Source: Anoxybacillus tepidamans PS2
GTDB lineage: Bacteria > Bacillota > Bacilli > Bacillales > Anoxybacillaceae
NCBI RefSeq assembly: GCF_000620165.1
Contig: NZ_JHVN01000015.1
Location: forward strand, 1-64,000
Length of the DNA: 64,000 nt
Reading direction: 5' to 3'
Part shown: one piece after another, positions 44,808 to 54,634 of the stretch
Numbering within the stretch: position 1 is the stretch's first letter
Layout: every line of letters begins with the position of its first letter
The notes under the pieces: generated by a model
Told to the model about the DNA's origin: nothing
The model's database searches: none
Seen by the model: the letters and a program-made list of their open reading frames with translations, nothing else
Position numbers and translations under genes: made by a program

Positions 44808-45848
44808 TTAGAGTTCATCAAATCCATTATCAATATTCACTTTTGTATATTGGCGTGATTTTTGTTCAAAAAAGTCGGACTTTCCAAGATCCACTTCTTC
44901 ATATGCTTTAATCCAAGGAAGCGGATTTGTTCGATAGCCATCGAAAGGACGCTCAAAGCCAAGTTGATGGCAGCGGACATTGGCATAAAATTTAATGTAG
45001 TCATGTAAATCATCGATATGGATGCCATCGATATCGTTCCCGATAATGTAGTTGGCCCATTCAATTTCTAACTCAGCAGCTTGAATAAACGTTTGCTGTA
45101 CGAAAGAAGCAAGTTCCGGCGTATTATATTCCGGATATTCGCGCAGCACTTCTTGAAATATTTTCGCGAATAAGTCCACATGGATGTGCTCATCGCGATT
45201 AATGTAGTTAATCATTGTGCTTGTTGCGACCATTTTTTGATTGCGCGCCAAATTGTAAAAGAAGGCGAATCCGGAATAGAAAAATAGACCTTCTAAAATG
45301 ACATCATAGACAATCGATTTTAATAAATTTTCCGCGTTTGGCTGTTCGGCAAATTGTTTGTAGCCGTTTGTGACAAAATCATTTCGTTTCCGCAAAATCG
45401 GTTCGTTCCGCCAAAACTCAAATACTTCGTCTTGTTTCTGTTTTGGCACAAGGCTTGAAAGCACGTAAGAATACGAATGGTTGTGAATCACTTCTTGTTG
45501 AGCCAGCATAATCATGAGCGCATTGATGCTTGAATCGGTAATGTAATCAGCCACCTTTCCGGCGTAATCCGTTTGAATGCTGTCGAGCAGCGCGAGAAGG
45601 CCGATAATTTTCAAAAAGGCGTCCTGCTCGCGCGCCGTTAGCAGCGGAAATTGTTTTACGTCTTGTGACATATTGATTTCAAACGGTGTCCAAAAGTTGG
45701 CGAGCATCCGTTTATATTTAGCATAGGCCCAAGGGTAGGCGATATCATCCCAATTTAAAACGTTCGAACATTTACCGTTAATGATGCCGGTGGAACGGTT
45801 GGGCGCTTCCGGGTCCATCATCGCTCTTTTTGTTAATGTATCAGGCAT
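44808..45848 (-). CDS. nrdB: Ribonucleoside-diphosphate reductase, beta subunit
   Basis: A 346-residue class I R2 subunit with ferritin-like diiron ligands: DSIQTDYAGKV (Asp), QQEVIHNHSYSYV (ExxH), ILEGLFFYSGFAFF (Glu) and NRDEHIHVDLF (ExxH). A tyrosine suited to the radical lies in the HNHSYSYV region. The last residues (VNIDNGFDEL) are the usual acidic tail that binds NrdA. AAGGAGG precedes ATG 45848, 14 bases after the nrdA stop. Under the same cobalamin riboswitch as nrdA. Confidence 0.92.
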   Translation of the reverse strand: MPDTLTKRAMMDPEAPNRSTGIINGKCSNVLNWDDIAYPWAYAKYKRMLANFWTPFEINMSQDVKQFPLLTAREQDAFLKIIGLLALLDSIQTDYAGKVADYITDSSINALMIMLAQQEVIHNHSYSYVLSSLVPKQKQDEVFEFWRNEPILRKRNDFVTNGYKQFAEQPNAENLLKSIVYDVILEGLFFYSGFAFFYNLARNQKMVATSTMINYINRDEHIHVDLFAKIFQEVLREYPEYNTPELASFVQQTFIQAAELEIEWANYIIGNDIDGIHIDDLHDYIKFYANVRCHQLGFERPFDGYRTNPLPWIKAYEEVDLGKSDFFEQKSRQYTKVNIDNGFDEL

Positions 45849-45861
45849 TGATTTTTCCTCC

Positions 45862-48102
45862 TTAACTTGCGCATGATTCGCATTCTTCAATAGTACTTGA
45901 TGTAGAACGAACGTAGTACGTTGTTTTTAATCCCGACTTCCAAGCGGCGAGATGAAGATCTAAAAGCTCCTTCGCCTTGATCGTATTCATTACATAGAAG
46001 TTAAAGGAGATGGATTGATCGATATGACGCTGCCGCACGGCATTTTGTTTAATGCTCCAATGTTGATCGATATGGTACGCCGATTTATAATACCACGTCG
46101 TCTTTTCATTCAAATCCGGTACGGTAACAGGAATCTTATAGTCTTTTTTCTCTTCAGCGTACATTTTCAAAAAGGTTGGATCGATGCTCGCGGTGCTTCC
46201 AGCGATGATCGCCGTTGAAGCATTTGGAGCGACCGCCATTACATAACCGTTGCGCATACCGTATTGGGCTACCTTTTGCCTTAGTTCGATCCAACGCTCA
46301 GCATCATACCCGCGCTTTTCAAAATACGCCCCCGTCTGCCAATCGGAGCCTGTGAATGCAGGGTAACTGCCTTTTTCTTTAGCCAATTCTACGCTTGCTT
46401 CAATTGCTAAATAAGCGATTTTTTCATAGAGCTTGTCTGCATACTGAACCGCTTCTTCCGATTCCCAGCGAATGCCTTGTAAAGCGAGTAAATGATGCCA
46501 TCCGAATGTGCCGAGCCCGACCGCGCGATATTTTCGATTCGTCAACTGTGCTTGTAAAACGGGGATGTTATTTAAATCGATTACATTGTCGAGCATGCGC
46601 ATTTGAATGGGAATGAGCCGTTCAAGCACATGATCTGTGACGGCGCGTGCAAGATTGATAGAAGACAAGTTGCAGACGACAAAGTCGCCAGGGATTTTTT
46701 CAATAATAATTTTTCCGTCTTTCGTATATTGCGTTTCGACGATCGTAGGGCTTTGATTTTGGGCGATTTCTGTGCAAAGGTTGCTGCAATAAATCATGCC
46801 GAGGTGAGCGTTTGGATTTTTTCGATTGACCTCGTCGCGATAAAACATAAATGGCGTGCCCGCTTCCAACTGACTGCGCATGATGCTTTTCATAATTTCA
46901 ATAGCCGGCACTTTTTCTTTCGGTAGGCGCTCTTCGTGGACACATTCCCAATATTTTTCGCGGAAGCTGCCGGTTCCTTTTTCTTCATCATAAAAATCTT
47001 CAAGGCTGAATCCCATGACTTTCCGCACTTCATGAGGGTCAAATAAATACCAATCTCCCCGTGCTTCTACCTGCTCCATAAATAAGTCAGGAATGCAGAC
47101 GCCAGTAAATAAATCATGCGTTCTCATCCGTTCATCGCCGTTATTTAGTTTCGCATCTAAAAAAGCAAAAATATCTTTATGCCATACATCCAAATAAACA
47201 GAAATCGCTCCTTTTCGCTGTCCTAACTGGTCGACGCTAACAGCGGTATTATTGAGCTGCTTCATCCATGGAATGACACCGGATGAAACGCCTTTAAAAC
47301 CTCTAATGTCGCTGCCGCGGCTGCGAATCTTGCCGAGGTACACCCCGATTCCGCCTCCAGCTTTTGAAAGGTTCGCGATATCTGTGTTGCTATCATAAAT
47401 TCCTTGCAAGCTATCATCGATTGTATCGATAAAGCAGCTGGACAATTGTCCGTAACTTTTTCCAGCATTCGCTAAAGTAGGAGTGGCGACGGTCATATAC
47501 AAGTTACTTAGTGCCCAATAGGCTTCTTTAATGAGAGAGAAGCGCCGTGCTTTCGGCTCTTTAGCCATTAAGGTCATTGCAATGATTAAAAATCGCTCTT
47601 GCGGCAGCTCATAAATATGGCGGTCGTAATCCCGCGCAAGATAGCGGTCAGCAAGCGTACGAAGACCAATATATGTAAATAGTTTGTCCTTTTCTGGATC
47701 GATCAGTGTTCCAAGCGCTATCATCTCTTCTTTTGAGTAGTCAGCAAGCAATGAATGATTATAAATTCCTTGAGACACAAGAGCGGCAATCAATTCGTAA
47801 AAGTTCCCGTAGCGCTGCTCTGGGGCGTATCCTCGTTGTTTCGCTGCTTCAATGTATAATTTCTGCAAGTAAATCCGAGCACAGACAAACGTCCAATCCG
47901 GTTCAGTTTCACTAATAAGCGAAAGTCCTTCAAGGATTAAATCATTTGCTATTTGTTCGAATGAATTTGCATGTTTGTTTTTGATGATGCGAACGACACG
48001 TTCGATATATCGATCTGTTTGTAAATCTGGAAAATCGTTCGTAACATCGTGAATCCAAGCAACGAGTTGTTCTTGCGAAAATGTTTGAAATGTAGACAGC
48101 AT
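45862..48102 (-). CDS. nrdA: Ribonucleoside-diphosphate reductase, alpha subunit
   Basis: A 746-residue class I large subunit. The N-terminal part (about 1-140) is followed by the ten-stranded barrel with cysteines in GQLSSCFID, the loop CSNLCTEI, NLSSINLA, and the radical segment VAPNASTAIIAGSTASIDP. The C-terminus ends ECESCAS, with the redox-active cysteine pair reduced by thioredoxin or glutaredoxin. GAGGAGG precedes the ATG. Preceded by a B12 riboswitch and terminator, so it should be turned off when cobalamin is plentiful. Confidence 0.93.
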   Translation of the reverse strand: MLSTFQTFSQEQLVAWIHDVTNDFPDLQTDRYIERVVRIIKNKHANSFEQIANDLILEGLSLISETEPDWTFVCARIYLQKLYIEAAKQRGYAPEQRYGNFYELIAALVSQGIYNHSLLADYSKEEMIALGTLIDPEKDKLFTYIGLRTLADRYLARDYDRHIYELPQERFLIIAMTLMAKEPKARRFSLIKEAYWALSNLYMTVATPTLANAGKSYGQLSSCFIDTIDDSLQGIYDSNTDIANLSKAGGGIGVYLGKIRSRGSDIRGFKGVSSGVIPWMKQLNNTAVSVDQLGQRKGAISVYLDVWHKDIFAFLDAKLNNGDERMRTHDLFTGVCIPDLFMEQVEARGDWYLFDPHEVRKVMGFSLEDFYDEEKGTGSFREKYWECVHEERLPKEKVPAIEIMKSIMRSQLEAGTPFMFYRDEVNRKNPNAHLGMIYCSNLCTEIAQNQSPTIVETQYTKDGKIIIEKIPGDFVVCNLSSINLARAVTDHVLERLIPIQMRMLDNVIDLNNIPVLQAQLTNRKYRAVGLGTFGWHHLLALQGIRWESEEAVQYADKLYEKIAYLAIEASVELAKEKGSYPAFTGSDWQTGAYFEKRGYDAERWIELRQKVAQYGMRNGYVMAVAPNASTAIIAGSTASIDPTFLKMYAEEKKDYKIPVTVPDLNEKTTWYYKSAYHIDQHWSIKQNAVRQRHIDQSISFNFYVMNTIKAKELLDLHLAAWKSGLKTTYYVRSTSSTIEECESCAS

Positions 48103-48122
48103 GATAGTCTCCTCCTCATCCC

Positions 48123-48154
48123 AATAAAAAAATCCACTCTCGGTCGAGTGGATG
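48123..48154 (-). terminator. Riboswitch-controlled terminator before nrdA
   Basis: On the minus strand ATCCACTC, GACC, GAGAGTGGAT then TTTTTTTATT; it lies 18 bases before the nrdA ribosome site and downstream of the cobalamin aptamer. Confidence 0.85.
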
Positions 48155-48237
48155 AAACGACAGTATAAAAAGAGTAGAGAACGCCCTTCTTAAACCATCG
48201 TTTCATCTTCTCCATCCCCGAAGAATGTGAAACGAAA

Positions 48238-48422
48238 CAAGCAAGGCAGGTCTCCTGACTTGTGCTTCCTTCTACTTTGGATCCTTCCCGTATACGCGCC
48301 GTGCCAGCTTTCGCATACAGTGGAAACTCCATTTCGTCCACACATACAGTTGCGGGGGCAGTTCTGGATTTGCACCAGATTCCCTATTAAGTCCAGATGG
48401 ACACCGTTGCTTGCGGTTTGAT
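48238..48422 (-). ncRNA. Cobalamin (B12) riboswitch
   Basis: The minus strand contains GGTGCAAATCC followed by CTGCCCCCGCAACTG (conserved core) and, at the 3' end, AGTCAGGAGACCTGCCTT, typical of the B12 element. Total length near 185 bases. The downstream terminator at 48123-48154 gives a transcriptional switch controlling nrdAB. Confidence 0.93.
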
Positions 48423-48539
48423 TATTCACTATATGTAGATGTGAAAGGTGTTAAAGGTACAACATATTGTATATTTTATTGCTGGTCCCATCATATAATA
48501 AATCAATGGAAAATTCAACTATATTTTTTAGCCGCAAAC

Positions 48540-48563
48540 GAAAACGCGCTTTTATGGGCGCGT
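48540..48563 (-). terminator. Terminator of the small membrane protein gene
   Basis: AAACGCGC / GCGCGTTT stem next to the minus-strand stop; the T-run is short. Confidence 0.55.
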
Positions 48564-49025
48564 TTACTTTCCAGATAAATGCAACTTCACAAGAATTGAT
48601 TTGATCAATAAGCCAACTAGTACACCAGGAATGACAGATAAAATTGGGAGCCAAATAGGTCCAAAAAAAATGCCAAAAATAGTGACATGAGTCGAATAGA
48701 TAAGCCCGACGGTGACAAAATAGGCGGAAAAAACAAATGGGAGAAAAGCGTAAGGGGATTGGCCTCCTCCCGCATCTTTGTAAGCATCCCACATTGCAAA
48801 AAAATATAGACATGGATAAAACATAAGCCACTGAAAATCAATAATTTTAATTGCTTCTATATTTTTTCCTAAAAAACTGAGCCGGATTGCTTCGTTGAAC
48901 TTCGATTGTACGTTTACGATAAACTCCAGCAAAATAAATATCGTTCCTTTGAAGTATTTTTTGTTTAGAAGTTGCCCAAACCCTGGTAAAGCAATACTCC
49001 ATAATAACCGTTCAATCGCTTTCAC
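48564..49025 (-). CDS. Membrane protein of unknown function
   Basis: A 153-residue membrane protein with a start ALPGFGQLLNKKYFKGTIFI typical of small 'TM2-like' Bacillus membrane proteins (a Gly/Gln/Leu motif before the first long helix). Four hydrophobic segments follow. No function is known. It stands alone, diverging from the cstA gene. Confidence 0.6.
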   Translation of the reverse strand: MKAIERLLWSIALPGFGQLLNKKYFKGTIFILLEFIVNVQSKFNEAIRLSFLGKNIEAIKIIDFQWLMFYPCLYFFAMWDAYKDAGGGQSPYAFLPFVFSAYFVTVGLIYSTHVTIFGIFFGPIWLPILSVIPGVLVGLLIKSILVKLHLSGK

Positions 49026-49341
49026 TTTTTCTTAACCCTTTACTAATGGATTTTGTTTGATGGATGCTGGCTATACCGATAAAGCTGTATATGGAAAGGG
49101 TTCCGTCCCTATCTTGTTTTTATCATCCCCCTTTTTACATTTTGTATAATTACATTTTTTGCAAATTAGAGCATTTTATACTTTTATAAAATAGCTATGT
49201 AAAAAAATGGAACTAATACATGTTAGTTGTTTATTTCAACATGTTATGTTTTATTTTATTCATGTTGGGATAGTGGTTATCTAACTTTTCTGAATAATTA
49301 GTATAATTGATTTGAATATGTGACAAAAGGGGGAAAGAAGA
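49026..49341 (+). promoter_or_regulatory. Promoter region of cstA
   Basis: About 315 bases. TATAAT at 49302-49307 is a likely -10; no good -35 is at 17 bases. CAACATG (49238-49244) and CATGTTG (49261-49267) form an inverted repeat upstream that might bind a regulator. No gene seen. Confidence 0.35.
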
Positions 49342-51420
49342 TTGAAAGCGCTTAAATCAATTTTGCTGTGGGGGCTTATTTCTGTCCTTGGCGCTGTTGG
49401 ATTTGCAGTGCTGGCTTTGCACCGCGGTGAAACGATTAATGCTATTTGGCTCATCGTAGCAGCGGTGTGCTCATATGCAGTGGCTTATCGTTTTTATAGT
49501 AAGTTTATTGCACAGAAAGTATTCCAATTGGATGATAATCGAAAAACGCCAGCGGAAGTGTTTAATGATGGAAAGGATTATGTCCCAACGAACAAGTGGG
49601 TGTTGTTTGGGCATCATTTTGCGGCGATTGCCGGTGCAGGTCCGCTCGTTGGCCCGATTTTAGCTGCACAAATGGGATATTTGCCGGGAACGCTTTGGAT
49701 TGTTGTCGGCGTTGTGTTGGCAGGAGCGGTCCAAGATTTTGTGATCTTATTTGCTTCGATGCGCCGAAACGGAAAATCATTAGGTGAAATGATTAAAGAG
49801 GAAATTGGTTCCTTTACAGGTCTTATTTCTATGCTTGGTATTTTAGGAATTATGATTATTTTATTAGCTGTTTTGGCGCTAGTTGTTGTGAAGGCGCTTG
49901 TTGGAAGCCCTTGGGGAATGTTTACAATCGCAGCTACGATTCCGATTGCGATTTTGATGGGGGTTTATATGCGCTACATTCGCCCGGGACGAGTAGGAGA
50001 AGCGTCACTAATCGGTTTTATTTTATTGATCGTTTCGCTCATTAGCGGCCAATATGTAGCGGAAAATCCGACATTGGCAAATATGTTTACATTCAAAGGC
50101 GAAACGATTGCATTGTTAATGATCGCTTACGGATTTATCGCTTCCGCGTTGCCTGTTTGGCTGTTGCTTGCGCCACGTGATTATTTAAGCACGTTTTTAA
50201 AGATTGGAACGATCGTTGGCTTGGCGTTAGGCATTCTTGTCGTTGCTCCTGATTTGCAAATGCCAGCGCTGACGAAGTTTGTCGATGGCACGGGGCCTGT
50301 ATTTGCAGGAAACTTATTCCCATTCCTATTTATTACAATTGCATGTGGAGCTGTTTCAGGATTCCACTCTTTAGTGTCTTCAGGAACGACGCCGAAAATG
50401 ATCGAGTTGGAAAGCCATTCTCGGCCGATTGGATATGGCGCGATGTTAATGGAGTCGTTTGTCGCGGTGATGGCGCTTGTCGCCGCTTGCGTACTGACGC
50501 CTGGAGCGTATTTTGCGATCAACAGTCCGCCGGCTGTGATCGGTCAAGATGTTGTGCAAGCAGCGAACACGGTTTCTTCTTGGGGCTTTACAGTCACTCC
50601 GGATATGTTGACACAGTTAGCGAAAGACGTAGGCGAGCAAACGATTTTATCGCGGACAGGTGGAGCGCCAACATTAGCGATCGGTATGGCCTTTATTCTT
50701 GCCAAAGTAATCGGCGGAAAAACATTAATGGCGTTTTGGTATCACTTTGCTATTTTGTTTGAAGCGCTGTTCATTTTAACGACGATCGACGCAGGAACAC
50801 GTGTTGGCCGTTTCATGATTCAAGATATTTTAGGGCATATTTACAAGCCGCTTGGCAAAACAGATTCTTTGCCATCCAATATTATCGCGACAACACTTTG
50901 CGTGTTCGGATGGGGATATTTCTTGTACCAAGGAGTTATTGATCCGCTCGGTGGAATCAATACGCTCTGGCCATTATTCGGTATTGCGAACCAAATGCTT
51001 GCGGGTATCGCCTTATTGCTAGGTACTACTGTTCTATTTAAAATGGGTAAAAAGGCATATGCTTGGGTGACATTAGTGCCGACAACATGGATTTTAGTCG
51101 TGACGATGACTGCTGGATATCAAAAGCTATTCCATGAAAATCCGAAAATTGGATTTTTGGCGCATGCCAAAGTGTTTAAAGATGCGTTAAACCAAGGAAA
51201 AATTATAGCTCCGGCGACAACGGAAGCGCAGATGCATCAAATTATTACAAACGATTATGTCGATGCGACATTATGTGCAATTTTCATGCTTGTCGTGTTA
51301 GCGGTGTTGATTTCGTCTGTAAACTTGTGGATTAAAGTGTTAAGCAATAAATCGACACCATTAAAAGAAGCACCTTATATCCCGCGTGATGGAGGAAATG
51401 AGGTTAAACACTATGCATAA
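49342..51420 (+). CDS. cstA: Carbon starvation/pyruvate transporter CstA
   Basis: A 692-residue membrane protein with about 16-18 hydrophobic segments. The N-terminal CstA domain includes FGHHFAAIAGAGPLVGPILAAQMGYLPGTLW, characteristic of CstA/BtsT pyruvate or peptide transporters, and the C-terminal part carries the DUF4161-like end. TTG start with AAAGGGGG eight bases upstream. The next gene, overlapping by eight bases, encodes the YbdD partner. A cre-like site covers the start codon. Confidence 0.9.
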   Translation: MKALKSILLWGLISVLGAVGFAVLALHRGETINAIWLIVAAVCSYAVAYRFYSKFIAQKVFQLDDNRKTPAEVFNDGKDYVPTNKWVLFGHHFAAIAGAGPLVGPILAAQMGYLPGTLWIVVGVVLAGAVQDFVILFASMRRNGKSLGEMIKEEIGSFTGLISMLGILGIMIILLAVLALVVVKALVGSPWGMFTIAATIPIAILMGVYMRYIRPGRVGEASLIGFILLIVSLISGQYVAENPTLANMFTFKGETIALLMIAYGFIASALPVWLLLAPRDYLSTFLKIGTIVGLALGILVVAPDLQMPALTKFVDGTGPVFAGNLFPFLFITIACGAVSGFHSLVSSGTTPKMIELESHSRPIGYGAMLMESFVAVMALVAACVLTPGAYFAINSPPAVIGQDVVQAANTVSSWGFTVTPDMLTQLAKDVGEQTILSRTGGAPTLAIGMAFILAKVIGGKTLMAFWYHFAILFEALFILTTIDAGTRVGRFMIQDILGHIYKPLGKTDSLPSNIIATTLCVFGWGYFLYQGVIDPLGGINTLWPLFGIANQMLAGIALLLGTTVLFKMGKKAYAWVTLVPTTWILVVTMTAGYQKLFHENPKIGFLAHAKVFKDALNQGKIIAPATTEAQMHQIITNDYVDATLCAIFMLVVLAVLISSVNLWIKVLSNKSTPLKEAPYIPRDGGNEVKHYA
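49343..49356 (+). promoter_or_regulatory. cre-like site at the cstA start codon
   Basis: TGAAAGCGCTTAAA matches the cre consensus except at the C of the final CA, and has the palindromic core AAGCGCTT. Located inside the first codons, it could act as a roadblock under glucose. Confidence 0.5.
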
Positions 51421-51616
51421 GCTTTTTTCATCAGTGCAGAAGTACCGGAGGCAATTTCTTGATTTGCTTGTGGGTGTACCAAATTACGAACGTTATGTGG
51501 AGCATATGAAAACACATCATCCTGGAGAACCAATTAAATCGCGAAAAGAATTTTTCTGTGAAGCACAAGAGGCAAGATATAACGGCAAGGGCGGAAAAGT
51601 TTCGCGTTGTTGTTGA
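51413..51616 (+). CDS. ybdD: YbdD/YjiX-family small protein
   Basis: A 67-residue protein of the DUF466 family: LVGVPNYERYVEHMKTHHPGEP and the C-terminal FFCEAQEARYNGKGGKVSRCC. Such proteins accompany CstA/BtsT transporters. ATG 51413 overlaps the cstA end by eight bases, GAGG nine bases upstream. The end RCC is the usual cysteine pair. Confidence 0.85.
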   Translation: MHKLFSSVQKYRRQFLDLLVGVPNYERYVEHMKTHHPGEPIKSRKEFFCEAQEARYNGKGGKVSRCC

Positions 51617-51644
51617 GAAAGGGGAGACTCGAGTCTCCCTTTTG
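51617..51644. terminator. Bidirectional terminator
   Basis: AAAGGGGAGACTC / GAGTCTCCCTTTT, a perfect palindrome between ybdD and the convergent small gene. Confidence 0.85.
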
Positions 51645-51646
51645 TA

Positions 51647-51775
51647 TTAGCGCGAGCGGGATGTTTTTGTTACCGATGATTCATTGTGTGCAACCATCTC
51701 ATTGGCGATTTCAGGATTGATGGCAGCCTTTGAGCTTTGCGGTCCCGTTTTTGTTTCTTTATTTTTCTTTTTCAT
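51647..51775 (-). CDS. Small hydrophilic protein of 42 residues, probably spore-related
   Basis: A short gene on the minus strand: GGAGGG is eight bases before ATG 51775. The product opens MKKKNKETKTGPQSSKAAIN and ends with an Arg/Ser-rich tail; it lacks hydrophobic stretches and contains PEIANEMV, reminiscent of gamma- or minor-type SASPs. I do not recognise the family with certainty. A terminator at 51617-51644 supports it being a real gene. Confidence 0.6.
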   Translation of the reverse strand: MKKKNKETKTGPQSSKAAINPEIANEMVAHNESSVTKTSRSR

Positions 51776-51853
51776 AATAATTTCCCTCCATATAACGCGA
51801 TTCGTTAATTAATATGTGTTGTTTCAATTGATTTCATGAGGGAGGAATGGCGG

Positions 51854-52771
51854 ATGCGTGTATTAGTGGTTGGAGCCGGTGCAGTAGGCGGTTATTTTGG
51901 CGGAAGATTGCTTGAGAAAGGAGAAGACGTAACGTTTCTTGTTCGTGAGCGGAGAAAAAAGCAATTGGAAGAGCGAGGACTTGTGATTCAGAGCGTTCAT
52001 GGCGATGCGCAGTTAACACCGAAGACCCTAATTGCAGGAGAAAGAGCGGGGCGGTTTGACCTTGTGATCTTGTCGAACAAGGCATATCATTTACAAGAGG
52101 CAATTCGCGATGTCAAGCCATATGTCGAAGAAGGAACTATCATTTTGCCGTTGCTAAATGGGATGGCCCATATGGAGCTTCTTTGGCGGGAGTTTGGAAA
52201 GGAAAATGTGTTAGGGGGTCTTTGTTTTATAGAAACGACATTAGATGAGGAAGGATCAATTATTCAAACGAGTCCCGTACATGATGTAAAATTTGGCGAA
52301 TGGTCAGGTGCTGTGACGGAGCGGGTACAAAGACTTGAGCAATTATTTTCGAACTGCAATGCACGATTTCACTTGAGTGAGCGTATTGTGACAGATATGT
52401 GGCATAAATATTTGTTTATCGCGGCTATGTCTGGGGTTACAACATTGTTCCGAGCACCGATCGGATTAGTGTTGTCGGGAGAGTACGGACAAGAAATCGT
52501 CTTATCCTTGTTAAAGGAAATCGGGGGGATTATGAGAGCGCACGGCGCACCGATTGCGGAAGATATTGAAGAAAGACAGTGGGCACAAATGAGGGAAATG
52601 TCGCCGGAAACAAAATCATCGATGCTGCGGGATATGGAGAAAGGACAAATGGTCGAAGCCGATCATTTGCAAGGGCATTTGCTTGAAATTGCAAAATACC
52701 ACCAAATCGATGCACCGTTGCTCAAGGCGGTTTACCATCATTTGGAGTTATACGAACAGCAGAAGGGCTAG
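51854..52771 (+). CDS. panE: 2-dehydropantoate 2-reductase
   Basis: A 305-residue ketopantoate reductase: N-terminal Rossmann fold with GAGAVGGYFGG (about 7-17), followed by the LSNKAYHL region, and a C-terminal helical domain including KYLFIAAMSG with the catalytic lysine. It reduces ketopantoate with NADPH for coenzyme A synthesis. ATG 51854 is chosen for the GGGAGG upstream; an earlier in-frame start lies before it. Monocistronic, with its own terminator. Confidence 0.85.
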   Translation: MRVLVVGAGAVGGYFGGRLLEKGEDVTFLVRERRKKQLEERGLVIQSVHGDAQLTPKTLIAGERAGRFDLVILSNKAYHLQEAIRDVKPYVEEGTIILPLLNGMAHMELLWREFGKENVLGGLCFIETTLDEEGSIIQTSPVHDVKFGEWSGAVTERVQRLEQLFSNCNARFHLSERIVTDMWHKYLFIAAMSGVTTLFRAPIGLVLSGEYGQEIVLSLLKEIGGIMRAHGAPIAEDIEERQWAQMREMSPETKSSMLRDMEKGQMVEADHLQGHLLEIAKYHQIDAPLLKAVYHHLELYEQQKG

Positions 52772-52790
52772 AAAATTTCTAGCCTTTTTT
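52766..52790 (+). terminator. Terminator of panE
   Basis: GGCTAGAAA / TTTCTAGCC stem, followed by six T. Confidence 0.85.
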
Positions 52791-52905
52791 CCTTGAAATT
52801 TCCACAACGAATACTTATTTTTTCAAGAAGTATATTGTATATTAACATCGTATAATGTAAGGTAATATTGGAATTGTATACCGGTGAAAAGAGGAGGATA
52901 CAGCA

Positions 52906-54570
52906 TTGAAAAAAGCATGGTGGAAAGAAGGGGTTGCCTATCAAATTTATCCGCGAAGCTTTATGGATGCTAATGGAGACGGAGTAGGGGATTTGCGCGG
53001 GATTATTTCAAAATTGGATTATTTGCGCGACCTTGGAATCGATATCATATGGATTTGTCCGATCTATAAATCGCCGAACGCTGATAATGGATATGATATT
53101 AGCGATTATCACGCGATTGCGGAAGAGTTCGGTACGATGGCGGACTTTGATGAATTGTTGGCAGAGGCGCACAACCGCGGCATGAAAGTTATTTTAGACC
53201 TTGTGATCAACCATACGAGCGACGAACATCCGTGGTTTATCGAGTCGCGTTCGTCGAAAGACAACCCGAAGCGCGATTGGTATATTTGGCGCGACGGCAA
53301 AAATGGCAAGGAGCCAAACAACTGGGAGAGCATTTTTGGCGGATCGGCTTGGGAATACGATGCGAAGACGGATCAATATTATTTGCATGTTTTTGCAACG
53401 AAACAACCAGATTTAAACTGGGAAAATGAAGAAGTGCGTCGCGCGTTGTATGAAATGATTAATTGGTGGCTTGATAAAGGAATTGACGGTTTTCGTGTTG
53501 ATGCGATTTCGCATATTAAAAAGAAGCCAGGGCTTCCGGATCTGCCGAATCCGAAAGGACTTGATTATGTTCCATCGTTCGATGCGCATATGAATCAAGA
53601 AGGGATTATGGAGTATTTAAAAGAGTTGAAAATGCAAACGTTTGCGCATTATGATATTATGACAGTCGGAGAAGCAAACGGGGTAAAAGTAGAACAAGCG
53701 GAAGAATGGGTTGGAGAAGAGCACGGCATTTTCAATATGATTTTTCAGTTCGAACATTTAGGCTTGTGGGAAAAAGGAATAGGCGGCACAGTCGATGTCC
53801 GGCAGTTGAAACGAACGTTAACGAAGTGGCAGAAAGGTTTGGAAAATCGAGGCTGGAACGCTTTGTTTTTGGAAAATCACGATCAGCCTCGTTCTGTTTC
53901 GACATGGGGCAACGACAAAGAGTATCTCGTCGAAAGCGCAAAGGCGTTAGGGGCTCTCTATTTTTTAATGCAAGGAACTCCCTTTATTTATCAGGGGCAA
54001 GAAATCGGCATGACGAATGTCCGTTTCCAAACGATTGATGAATACGACGACATCGCAATGAAAAACTTTTATCGTATTGAGCGGGAAAAAGGGCGGCCGC
54101 ATGAGGAAATTATGGAGGTTATTTGGAAAAAAGGCCGCGACAATTCGCGCACACCGATGCAATGGTCCGCAGAAGCGAATGCTGGTTTTACGACCGGAAC
54201 GCCATGGATGGGCATTAACGAAAATTACAAAGATGTTAATGTGGAGAAGCAAACGCAAGATGCTAACTCTATTCTTAATTTCTATAAAAAAATGATCCGT
54301 CTTCGCAAAGAAAACGAAATTTTTATTTATGGGACGTACGATCTCATTTTAGAACGAGACAAAGCGATTTACGCTTATACACGAACGCTGGGGAACGAAA
54401 AAGCGGTCATTATCGTCAATTTGAGCGATCAGCCTACTCTTTATCGCTATGATGCAATTAAGCTCTCTTCAAGCCATTTAGTTCTACAAAATTATGAAGT
54501 GAAGCCGCATAAAAACGCCACGCGATTTAAATTGAAACCATATGAGGCGCGCGTATATTTGTTGAAGTAG
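52906..54570 (+). CDS. Exo-alpha-1,4-glucosidase (GH13 subfamily 31)
   Basis: A 554-residue GH13 glucosidase, paralogue of the enzyme at 5163. Catalytic residues D199 (GFRVDAIS), E256 (TVGEANG) and D326 (ENHDQPR). Here the residue after the nucleophile is alanine (A200), which in characterised Bacillus and Geobacillus homologues goes with maltose/alpha-1,4 specificity. TTG start with GAGGAGG. No signal peptide and no clear cre; other maltose genes are not adjacent. Confidence 0.88.
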   Translation: MKKAWWKEGVAYQIYPRSFMDANGDGVGDLRGIISKLDYLRDLGIDIIWICPIYKSPNADNGYDISDYHAIAEEFGTMADFDELLAEAHNRGMKVILDLVINHTSDEHPWFIESRSSKDNPKRDWYIWRDGKNGKEPNNWESIFGGSAWEYDAKTDQYYLHVFATKQPDLNWENEEVRRALYEMINWWLDKGIDGFRVDAISHIKKKPGLPDLPNPKGLDYVPSFDAHMNQEGIMEYLKELKMQTFAHYDIMTVGEANGVKVEQAEEWVGEEHGIFNMIFQFEHLGLWEKGIGGTVDVRQLKRTLTKWQKGLENRGWNALFLENHDQPRSVSTWGNDKEYLVESAKALGALYFLMQGTPFIYQGQEIGMTNVRFQTIDEYDDIAMKNFYRIEREKGRPHEEIMEVIWKKGRDNSRTPMQWSAEANAGFTTGTPWMGINENYKDVNVEKQTQDANSILNFYKKMIRLRKENEIFIYGTYDLILERDKAIYAYTRTLGNEKAVIIVNLSDQPTLYRYDAIKLSSSHLVLQNYEVKPHKNATRFKLKPYEARVYLLK

Positions 54571-54634
54571 TGGCGATATAAAAGAGGGATTTTCTGTCTG
54601 TTTACCGAACTTATTAAAAAGGAGGGATAAAAAG

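Noticed and set aside
52830-52905. Possible promoter and operator of the second glucosidase
   Set aside because: TATAAT at about 52852 has no -35 at correct spacing and no cre or palindrome matched a known regulator.
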